DNA of 64,000 nt from Gymnothorax reevesii. Lineage: Eukaryota; Chordata; Actinopteri; Anguilliformes; Muraenidae. Below, piece after piece: positions 25,901 through 37,900 of this stretch (position 1 is the stretch's first letter; the number at the start of each line of letters is the position of its first letter). A model generated the notes under the pieces. The model saw only the letters and a program-made list of their open reading frames with translations, did not search any database and was not told the origin of the DNA. A program made the position numbers and the translations under genes. Location: NCBI GenBank assembly GCA_029721435.1, contig CM056586.1:69589679-69653678 (forward strand). The letters are read 5' to 3'.

Positions 25901-28900
25901 CCCAAATTTTACCGCAGTCTAGTTGGCAGCATACATACAGCTTCGAGAAAGGCTAACCCTTTCAGCGCTGTAAGATTTCAAAGTCAGATACTGTTGAAAA
26001 CCTATCATTTGTTAACTTGTTTAAACGAGCTCCCGCTGGGGAGCTCTTTTAAACAAGTTGCCACATGATAGGTTTTCAACAGCTCAGGATACTTACATTC
26101 TTAATTCCTTGAAAATTTATTTGGCGCTCAAGGGGTTAACATGCTGCTCTTGGATTATAGAAAGTATTAAAATAGGCATTTTGAAGAATACCTGGATGTT
26201 AGCCATCTTGAGCAGTTTCTGACTTCGTTAATCTCTGTGAAACCTTTCACAAATAATCAGCGTGAAATGGCAGAAATTATAGTCTGTAGTACGTTGTTGT
26301 GCTGGCCTTGCGGCAGGAAACGCAGTGCAGCTCTTCCATCTCTTTAAGGGCGTAGTGTGCACGTTACACGAGGGTGATGACTTCGGGAAACTGGCTCTGG
26401 TGAATGATGCTCCGCGGGCTGCGTCCATCGTTCTGCGCGAGGACAACTGTCACTTCCTGCGCGTGGACAAGGAGGACTTCAACAGGATCTTAAGGGTGAG
26501 TGCAGCAGTGAGACCGGAGTCACTCTGCCCCCAGGTTTGTGCTCGGAAACCTTTGACCTGATCTTTGGTGAAAGTGGGTGCAACAGCACTACCCTTGAGA
26601 GCCAGTATATAATCTACATTATGCACCTTAAGTCACCTTCATTGTATTAACTGGGGACCATGCAACACACAACACAAGCCGGCGGAACCAGGAATGTAGA
26701 GAGCAAAACTAGAGCAAAAGGCAAAATTTACTATGATTATGATCATTTCTTCTGCAACGCGAAAACACACATGCAGTAAAAACATTGACAAGTATCTGGC
26801 TATACTGTATCGCCTTTGCATGACCCCTGTTCCTGCAAAGACATGACCTCGGTGCAATTATCAGTTCCCTGTGCACTCATTTTGTTATAGTGCAAAACAA
26901 ATGAACTAGAAGGGGACTTTACCCTCATCCAAATGATACTTAAAGCTAGAGTATGCGATCTTGGAACAGCGAACATGATTTGAATGTAGCCTCACCTCTA
27001 AACCCACCCCCTCCCCTCAAGTCTCTGAGCAAGGCCACGCCCCCTTATTCATTGCTTTGGTAAACCTCCAGAGGCCGGACGTAAAGACAGGCTAGGGGGT
27101 GGCCCGCTGCGTATGAGCGAGAAATGATTGACATCGTCAGTCTCTCCTCCTGGCTCTGATTGGTTGTTTTTTCCCTGTCGCGGTGAAATCTTGCAGAAGG
27201 AATTAAAAGTTGGAGCCAGATGACTCTGATTTTCTCAAAGATCATCTGACTCACATCCCAATGTCAGGTCATAGTAACAGTTTTAACAAATATGACAGAA
27301 AGTGATTTTTTTTTTAATTGCAAACTCCAGCTATAAGTGAAGAATTCGGTGGAAATGTTTTCTCTGAATGTAGACAAGACTGGCTCATCTCTTGCCTGGA
27401 GTGTGGATTGTGGGTAATGACTGTGCCCGATGCTCCCGCAGGATGTGGAGGCGAACACCGTGCGTTTGAAGGAGCACGACCAGGATGTGTTGGTCCTGGA
27501 GAAGAGCCTGACCAACAGCCGGAACTCCAGCCACGGGGCCACACCCTCCCACTTCAAGTACTGCTGCCTGTACTTACCGTAGACTAACACAGCAAAGACT
27601 GACGACTCCATTTCAATGATCTCAGTACACACAAGGGCACTGGCATACTTTTGCTTGTTTGATGGTGGATAGTTTTTGCATAAAAGAATAGCAATATGCC
27701 CAAAATCCCCACGACCTCGCCTGCCTATAGAGGTCATTTGCAATTTGAAGAGTGTTGGAACAAGATGAGCTGCTTACTGCTGAGGTCAGTGGAACTATCA
27801 GAATCCTTATTTTCTGGTTAATCCAATGTGGCCAAAATGTAGACATTCTTGTTACTACAACCTCAATTTCAGAAAAATTGGAACAACTATGAATGAAATA
27901 AATAAAAACAGAAAGCATTATTTGCAAATCCCTGTATTCATGTATCCAATTGAAAAATAAAAAAGATAATCAAAATAATTAATGTTTTAATTCATTAACT
28001 TTATTTTTTTTTTCAAATAATAGCTGTTTAATATGCGATGTCTACAGCACCCGCCCATGCAGAAAGGACAGATGCATGTTTCCAAATGTGTAACATCAAC
28101 TCTCCTCTTAATAACACTCAGCAATCAATTTGAAACTAAGGACACTAATTGCCATTCTTGCCCGGTATAGTTCATCTTGCATTTTCAGCACTTCAGTTGT
28201 CAGTTGGTCAACATTCTGAGGGTTTCCATTCTTGTTTTTCGCATATCACAATCCACTACAGGTTTTCAATGAGAAACAGGTCTGGGCTGCAGGCAGATCA
28301 GTGTAGCGCCCTCTATCTATGACCACAAAATCAGGCTCTTGCAGTACGTGCAGTGTGGCTTAGCCTTATCCTGCTGGAACGAGCAGGTGCCTCCTGAAAA
28401 AAAGATGACTTTTGGATGGCAGCACGATGCCGTTGCAAAATGTGCACATACCTTGCTACATCAACAGTGTGCTCACAGATATGCAGTACATGGAGGTAAA
28501 ATAGAATATACAAATCCCTTAATTCTGTTTTTATTTGCATTTTACATACTGCTCCAATTCCTGAGGAATTGTGGTTGTTGAACAGCGGGGAACATTCTTG
28601 ATGCTATACTTCTTCTGCTAGTTAGAAAACAATCCCGGGATGAGAATACCCTTGAAGTTTAAAACATTTATAGAGTCTACATTTAATTGTATAGTGAGCG
28701 GAGCAACCATTGGCTTTGCTGTAATTGTTCATCACTTGACTGAAACTTAAACAAATTCAGATTGTTTACCTTTCTGATATGAGAGACTATTTTGTTTGGT
28801 TGTGGCACAATATAAAAGCGTATTATTTTATGTGGCTGAAATCTGTTGATTGGGTTTTGTGGTGATGATGATGTTACACTTTGGCATTTAAAATGACTGA

Positions 28901-31900
28901 TGACCAAATCTGGAGTGACTGATGAATATATGGGATTCCAGGTACACTGTGATGTCAGGAACACCAGAGAAGATTCTGGAACACTTTCTGGAGACTATGA
29001 GGCTGGATTCTCACTTCACTGAGTCAGGTACTGTGATGCTTCATTGCAGTGTCTGTATCCCCTGACCATGAGCAGAGGATGCTATCGATCAACAACTGTT
29101 ACGCAGTGTCTGCTCGTGCATTCGTTGAGATTTCTTATGAGCGCGGAAGAGAGAGGGGAGACATATTGTTTTGGGCTCGGTTCTCATTCCCGTTTGCGTT
29201 TTAATTCGCGTTTCCACTTTGTTTTCGGAGGGTAACTCCAAAATCATTCGCATGATCTTAACGAAGCTCTGCATACTTACTACTCAGGTCTTGCAGTGGT
29301 GCGTTTTGCTATGTGCCTGTCTGTAAGTCCGTCTGTCTGTCCGTCTGGTGAGTTGGGCAGGGAAGGGGGCTGGGGGAGACGTCTTTTTTTACGAGGAAAA
29401 ACACATTCTAGTTTCATATTTGACTTTGACCTTGTGTTTGGTAAGGTCACAAAGCCTATTGATTTTGGGAGTGATTACTTAATTAATAATATGGTTTTTA
29501 TTATTGTACATGGGATGAGTCGGCGTTTTTGGATATAGGGCACCCGGGTATATGTTACCGTCAGATTGTGAAGCCAGTAGTTTCATGAAATGCCTGGTGC
29601 TAAACTACAGTCATTTCTCAAAATGACTTGAAATTATTAGTCAGTTCACAGTCTGACTGTAACGCATACATGTTGACCTGTGGGCGACTGACTCTAGTTC
29701 GCTATTGCCTCTGTTGCCATATTGGCCTGTGAAGTTACATCCCTTTTCAAGTCATCGCTCTGGCACAAATTATGTCTTAGTTGCCCTTTTGTTACTCTGT
29801 AAAGCATCTTTGTGACAGGCTTTTGTAAAACGCCATGGCATTGACCTGGCTGACAGTATGACAAGCCTCTTCCTGTTTCTGCAGATCCTGCGCTCGATGA
29901 CTTCACTCTCATGCACTGTGTCTTCATTCCGAACAGTCAGCTGTGCCCGATGCTCATGGCACAATATCCTTTCCACCCATTTCTCCATCAGTAGTATATT
30001 CTATGAACATAGTTTTCATGAACTGTAATTTATCATCATTTTGAAAGAACATCAGTCGTTATTAAATCTTTATAAAAAAAAAAGTAGTAATCCAAAAATG
30101 TAAAATTCCATCCAAAAATGCAAAATATCAATTATCAAAATGAACGACAAAAACCTTGCAATTACTTAGTTGCAGTTGCGTTTGGCCATTTTTAAGTGCT
30201 AACTCCACTGTCTGCTTCCTGTGAATTATGTGAATCACGCAGAGATTGGTTCTGCCCTCCTCTCAGAATGGCATCGGCAAAAGGTTGTTGCAGGTAACCG
30301 TAAATAAAGGCTGTATCCTCATTTGTTAAGTGAAAACGTATAATTTCCTGCTTATTCTAGTGACTCAATGACATGGGTGGACCACCAATGCACAATAAAT
30401 ATCAGCGTAACTCCAGTTGGAGGACGAGGTGACACTGACAGACATTCGCACCGGCGACAGAACAATCGAAGCGCGTTCTGAACCGGGTCAGTGGAGACAG
30501 GAAATGTTGTGATTTCCTCCTTAACCATGAAGCACCTACCACGCTCAAGCGTCCCAGGGCTCAGAGCAGGAGAAGCTGGATTACGCTTTGAACAACAAGC
30601 GGCGGGTGACCCGCTTGGTCCTGCAGTGGGGCTCTGTTTACGGGGACCATCTCCAGGATGAGGAGAGCTCTCTGGCTTTCTTGGAGGTCAGTCTCACATG
30701 CTCGCTGAATCATATTCAAAGTTACTTCATAAATGCAGACCATAGTCACATATACCATCCTCTCAAACGCTAACAACCGGCGAGGCTAAAATAATTGTGT
30801 TGTTAACCCTTTAGGCACTGAATACATTTTCAAGGAATTAAAAATGTAGTTATCCTGAGCTGTTGAAAACCTATCATGTGGCAACTTGTTTAAAAGAGCT
30901 CCCCTTCGTTTAAACAAATTGCCACATGATAGGTTTTCAACAGCGTCTGATTTTGATATCTTACATCATCAGGCAACTGTAGTTGTCCATGGTGCTGAAA
31001 GGGTTAATTTTGTGCATATTTACCGATACCCTCATATACTTATAGCACATAATCTCAGACAAAATTAATGTATCTATTCATACTCAGTACAGTCACAAAC
31101 ACCATCCTATCACACGCTGATCTGATCCAGCTCCGCCCACTGTATGCTACGAGAAGTGTCTCAATATTCTCACTGCTCTGGTGCTCCTGATATACTCCTC
31201 ATACTCACTCTTATAGGGCCACTTTGTCAAAGAGAATATTTATCGAAAGCATACAAGCATACAATGAGTTTGGCGGCATGGCTGTGTTCCGAGAGATTCC
31301 TGCCCGTCCGAACGAGGAACCGAAGGCATGCAGCTGCAACTAACCCCCCTCCATGGAATAGAGCCCACAGCAACAATGATCTTGAAGAAACATTGTTATT
31401 GAAGGCAGTTTAGTCATGAAGGAACATGGTTACTGTATGGTAAAATAGGACGGGTGGAGCTGAGGAGGAGGTAGGTTGCTAAGCGTACGTGCGGCGGAGC
31501 CGCTTCTCAGAAGCCAAAGCTTAAATAAGCCAGCATATTATTGGTCAAGCAAAGTCAGATGACTGTCATGAGCACTCAAGTGATTCTCCAGCGGGAGAAG
31601 CGGCTCCTGCTCCTTAGCATACTGACTCCGTAGCCTATCAGAATTTATGTCAAGCTCTAGTATTATTCAATGAAATATTTTTAAAAGGACATCTGCCAGA
31701 CGGCTAGTGTTTTTATTTTTTTTTTAGAATTGGCCTTTTAAATATCAAGTAATTTTGCACTGTATTTGGAATCACAATGTGCTCCATAAATAGGTCATCA
31801 TATCAGTGCATTTTATTTTTCATCACACCCTCTATCTGTCCTTAATCTACCCAGCTTAGTCCTGGTCCGGGTCTTAGGGGCTGGAGTCTTTCCCAGAGAC

Positions 31901-34900
31901 CAAAATACACGAGGGACAGTTCGCCGTCTATCGCAGGGCATAAGATCCATTCACTCTTATGTCTATAGACAATGTTCTCTCCTTGGGATTGGCTCCAACC
32001 CCCTGTGACCCTCACTGGGAATACATAATGCACAGAAAAACACATGTGCCATTTAGTATGAAAGTCACAGGCTACATTTACATGGAGCACTGGTTTAGAC
32101 TGAAGGGCACTGGCAATTAGACTGAAGCTCAAATCAGAATGTACCGTACTGACTGACAAACCTCGATCCGACTGAAGATTGTATTTGATCGAATGAGGTG
32201 TTGTTGTTCTCTAAAATCGGTTCAATTGCCATGTCAATGCAAGGAAACCAATGTACTGCCCAATTTCTGGAAGAAAGCACAATGATCTATACACTCATTT
32301 AAAAGTGGAAAATATGTACGCTGGAAGAAATCTTTTTTACTCATGAGCAGATTAAATCTATCTGCACAAAACCTTTTAAGAAGCTCAAAAAAATATTAAT
32401 GACCTCTATTTGCCTCCACATAGTCGCAGTGTCTCACAGCCGCTTCCGTAGGCCTGATCCGTGCCATGCATGAGAACAGTTATGCGAAACGATATCAGAA
32501 ACATTGATCAGGCTGCTTTGTGCTCTGATGTGCATCATCGGCTGAATCTTTGATCACATTAATATGATCATATTAGTTGGTATTTATTTATTTATTGATC
32601 ACTGGTCACTGTCGTTTTGGCTTTTTCACTGTCTTGTAGACTTTTGTGTGACCATAATATAACATAATATGAGTGCGGAGAACAGCCCTCTAGGCTCACC
32701 ATTGTTCTGTCACTTAAGTAAAGCGAACACTTTGGATACTGTAGGTACTGGCCATTCATCAGGATTACAAAGCCTGATGGTGTTAAGCTACATTTTAAAC
32801 ACATTTGCATGATATTATACTATGTTAATGGAAATTCTAAACACAGGATATGTTTTTTTAAACAGCTGCATAAAAGTCTTGTGTCGTACAGTGTTTTTTG
32901 TGGAATTAGCTGCTCCAACTGTTTTGAGCACCCACCAGCGGAAAAATAAATCGCCGCCTATGCATTTCTATCCTCCAACAAAGATTATATGCAGAGTTTT
33001 ATAGCGCCATTTAATATAGGAATCTTTGGTCATTATTTCAACTTCTCCCCAAATAGTTCCTTCACTATCTAACTTGCACAAGGCATAACCAAGATTTCCC
33101 TAATACTACTGTATGGGGGTTTCTCTCTTCAACCATTTTCTGACCCAAATTGTCGGGTATTTTGAGCAATTTCCGTTGCCCACCTCTCTGCCTGTGTATC
33201 TTTTTCAGCTTTCTGGTCAAAAAATGACGTGGGTTTGCCTTTGTACACACGGTGATTTTTCTGTAAATGTCTGATCAACTTGGAGGGTCTCAAACATTTG
33301 TTGCAAATTAAAAGATTTCACAGCTGAGCCCTTTCCTCTTGGGAATTAATAAGTTGTAGTTCAGCATCGTATTTTCGACATGTTGATGGTCCAGCTCCAG
33401 CATCAGCTGGGCATTTCTGCCCTTCAGTCTTGTTACTCGCGGCGGCCTCGTCATCGTCTGCTGAGATGGGGTCTGGCGCTCTCTCGCTGGCAGTTGGAGA
33501 GACGGTGGGAGATTCTGGCTGATGGGTCTGTGTGTCTGGATGAGCGAAAATTCGCTGTCCTTGGATTGGGCTCTTTTAAAACGTGTCCATTTTGTTCTTA
33601 TTATAATGTGGCATCAATGCTGTTTGTAATGTGCTCTGGGCTGAGAAATGAACTGTTAGTCTGGCTAAACCTTTGCAAGGCATGAGAGTATTATTATTTT
33701 TTTTTTTAATATAAATTTGGCATCTCCAATCCCACCCGAATTTGGGATATCCAATCTGAGAACTATGTACAAGACTTGCTTTTATGTGACCCCCCATTGT
33801 CAGCTCAGGAGAGAGAGACCGTTTGCGGCTCTCCTCCGAAGCACACGCCTGTCAGCCCCTGCATCTTTACACTCATTGGTTGAAACTTTCGCAAGGTCAG
33901 AAAGAGGCCGGAGGATACCTGAACATGAATGAGCTCAGAATCTCACTGACGAGCCCCCGGCTGGCCAACAGAAGGCGCTTGAGCAGCGAACAAGGCAACC
34001 ATTTTTAATTTCCCTTCCCAGCGGTCCATTCCCAATTTGTATTCCCACGGCACTTTAGCCAATCGTGCGCTGTTCTAAAAAAGCTGCCGACCACTGCTGG
34101 TTGGTACAACTGGGGATCGAACCCACGCCGCAGTAATCACTACTGCACCGCAATTGCGGCACTTTTACCGAGTGAGCTAACCTGGCAGCTCAGCATGAGA
34201 GTATTTTGGTGCATTTTCTAGACTGAATGTAATCGATTGGTAAAAAGAAGTGGGCTTTCGGGGGCTACACCCATGCGGTCACGGCAGACCGGACTGTCTA
34301 CTTTTATTTGAATTAATGAACTAATGTGACTATTGGAGTCGTTTTTTTGTGGTTACACTGCCCCTTTAAATGTTACATCCCTGTCATGTTCTGGTCTGCT
34401 GGTTGGTGAGCGATGGCCTGTGTTCTGTGTTGCAGGAGTTTTACGTGTCTGTGTGCGATGACTCCAGGGTGATACCGGCTCTGAAAGAGTTGCTGCCAGA
34501 ACTGGAGAAGGTCGTCAAACAGAAGTACGCTTTCTGATCTAAGTATGCTTTCTCTCCTGGAGGGTTTGGAATGAAAAGCCGTAGTGATGAATTTTCTGTA
34601 TTCGTGCTGTGGAATCCGTCCAGTCCAGTCCACGAGAAAATACAGTTGTTATCACCCCTTCAAATAGATTCAAACTGCTAACATCGGTGGCACCATCACA
34701 AGAGATCTGTTCCTTTCAGTTTCAGGACAGTTGGGCTGTAGTGACACAGGGTTTTAGTTTCTAGTGACCGTTTCAAAGGACCTAAGCTGACTTTGGTCAG
34801 GGTCTTGATAGCCTTCCTTCCTGGTACGAGAGGATCTGAAACCATGTCCCTTTTGGGCTTGCTCCTCATCAAAAATATATATTGAATAATTCCTTTACCC

Positions 34901-37900
34901 TTTGAAGGCTGAATAAATTTTCAAGGAATTAAAAATGTAATTATCCTGAACTGTTGAAAACCTATCATGTGTCAACTTGTGTAAAAGAGCTCTTTTAAAC
35001 AAGTTGACACATGATAGGTTTTCAACAGCATCTGGTTTGTATCTCTTACACCATTCGGCAACTATGGTTGCCTGTGGCGCTCAAAGGGTTAAGTAAACCA
35101 ATTCCAATGAAGTTTTAATGTCCTTTTTTGATTTGATTGTTAAAGGTATTTTAACCTGCCTAATCCAACATCGAGCTCTCAGCTGTGTGATGTTACCTTT
35201 TCTGGAACGCGGCAGCGCACATTTCGTTTTCCCATGACTTGGAAATAGACTGTAACAGTCTTAATGACCGATTCCAATGCTTGAAAATGCTGTGTACATG
35301 ATACTGGAGTAAGTGTTTATATCTTTTTGTCAGTGCTTTATTTCCAGTCATTGTCATTGTGTAGTAAACGGTGAATTTGTGTTCATTTCTAGCTCTGAAG
35401 AAGCGAAATCCTCACAAAAAAAGGTAAGATAATGAGGTAACTCATTTTATTAATCCCTCTCTATAATTCGGCGTTCTTTGTGTTCTGAAAGGTTCCTCTA
35501 TCGTATCATGAGGTGCGTGAGTAATTAGTCATTACAACCCATTTCAAAATGTGTCCTTTACGACATCACAAGGGGGAGAATAATGCAGGAGCTGATTACC
35601 TGGTTTACTGGAGTTTATCAGTCCTTCTGCCTCTGGGCGGTCACTTCTGTGTGTGATGTCACAAAGAAACAGATTTTGGAATGGCTTGTAATGGCTAATG
35701 GGCTGTGACATGATGGGGAACCTGTCAGATAACACACATTCAGTATTTACAAAAAAGGGAAATATTTTTAGTGCAAAACCATAGAATATTTATCTGATTG
35801 ACATGCAGTCAGCTGCATAATCTTTGGGACAAACCCATTTTTGTATCTTAACTTAGCTCCGTGCTTTTTTTGCCCCTGTACCTCATAATTTTAGATTTTT
35901 TATAAAACACTATCAAAATGCAGTTTCTTTACTTTCATACATAGTCCCTGTTAAGGACATCATAGCTTTTTAGACTGACGGAACAGTGCAGGTCCTTAGT
36001 GCTGGTATAAGACAGCTTTCAGTGTCTAGTGTTGATTCATGTTTTTTGTTTGCCATCAGATTCCATTATCAACACGAGAACCCGATACGTGATAATATCC
36101 CAGCTGGCCATTTTTAAGGCTATACGAAAAAAATTCTTATCATTCAAACCTTTGACTCACTAAAATCACCTGCTTGGTACATAATGGGGACTGCTGGTGA
36201 GCTCAGTGATCATATAGACTTGGATAATCGGCAATTACAAGAGACCAAGTAAAGCAACCGACTCCGCTGTTTAAATCGCTGCGATGGCCGCCAGTCGCAG
36301 CCGGGGTTAGATTCAAAATCCTGAGTCAGGCTCATGCTGCAAGGAACAGGATTGGCCCCATATGGAACACTCGACGCAACGTGTCATAACTTCCTGTGGT
36401 GGGATGGAATAATATGGCGGCCATTTTTGTTGTTTTAGTTGACCCATATGTAAGTGCTCTCTACTGGTAGTCACAGCTGGTATCTCCCGGGAATCACGGC
36501 TGTTTTTTGCTTTAAGTCACGGCTGCTCTCTACTTGGACTCACAGCTGGTCTCTACCAGGAGTCAAAGATGGTTTCTCCATTGAATCGCAGCTGCTCTCT
36601 ACTGGGAGTCACTGCTGGTTTCTCTTGGGAAACACATTTGCTCACCAGGATGTCCAGCATTACTCTGTCATATGCTGTAGTTTTCTCTCTGCGTCATCTG
36701 TTTGCCACTCTGACGCATTGTGTTTCATCTCAGCACAAAGTCCTGCTGCGGCAGTTCAGCATGGGGGATGAACGGCTTCAGAAACGACAGGCCGTCAAGA
36801 GCAGCGATGAAAGTAAGTTTGCACAGGAAGTGAGCATCTCTCCTTCACGTCATATAATAACCTAGAGCTTATAACAAGCAACTGGTTTCCACAGCCTCAT
36901 ACCATGGATGTGGTGTCATATGACACATACAGGAAAACCTTTTCTCTGAGTGGTTCTGTGATGTGACTTTAATAGTGTTACCCATGGCCTCAAAGCGTGT
37001 CTGTGTGCCAGGAATCCTTACACATCTCCTATTGCTCAGTCTTGTTTAAGGTGTACTGCATAGACCACACCTATACCACCATCCGGGTACCAGTCGCTGC
37101 CTCAGTGAGGGAGGTCGTCAGTGCGGTGACTGACAAACTGGGGTCAGTGGAGGATCTGCTGCTGGTCAGCCTCAGTTCCGCTGGAGGTGAGACCGTCCAC
37201 ATCTACCCCCTTATCCAACAGAGTCATGTGAGAAAGGGAATTCATCTTTTTAAAATGGGCGTGATAAAGTGTTGTGATTTGTCAAAAGAAGTTGGGTCAA
37301 CTTTAGGACTAATACTTAAAACCTAAATCGGACCATAGTTGATGTACCAAAAGAAAGTGCATCTGTAATTGACTGTGCTTGTTTTTGTTAAGACTCTCAC
37401 CTTTATTTTTGGACATAAACAAACTGTTTTACTAATTGCAGTATCTGTATTTTGGTGCATTAAATATCAAATGCATGCAGGAATACCTTTCCAGTTAAAC
37501 TGGCGAGCTTTGTACATGCATGCTAATTTCCCAGTGTAAAAACACACGATGGTTTGAAAATGTTAAACCCAAGAAAAATATTTAATAAAAGAAATGGTAA
37601 GTTGGAATGGAAAATAATTATAATCATGGAAGAAATATTTTCTCAAAAATTAGTGCCGCAATTCAAATGAAGTGATTTGTGCAGCCTGCCCGAGCCAAGA
37701 GCGAAGCTCTGAGGCTACTGATGACTCCCCAAAATATCCATCTGTCATCTGTCTGCATTTCAGGAAAATGTCTTAACACTGACAAAGATGAAGAGTTAAG
37801 GTTGAGACAAAAACTGACAAAATCCAACTATAATACATATTAAAAATTTGACCTTTCTCTACAGGCCTTGGTTTATACTCAGGTGATTCCTGTTTTAGGA

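Noticed and set aside
29940..29995. GT donor at gtagta (about 29991) for the REM exon
   Set aside because: It would add PFHPFLHQ in place of conserved HYHAQ and needs an unusual acceptor; the AT-AC junction gives the family sequence exactly.
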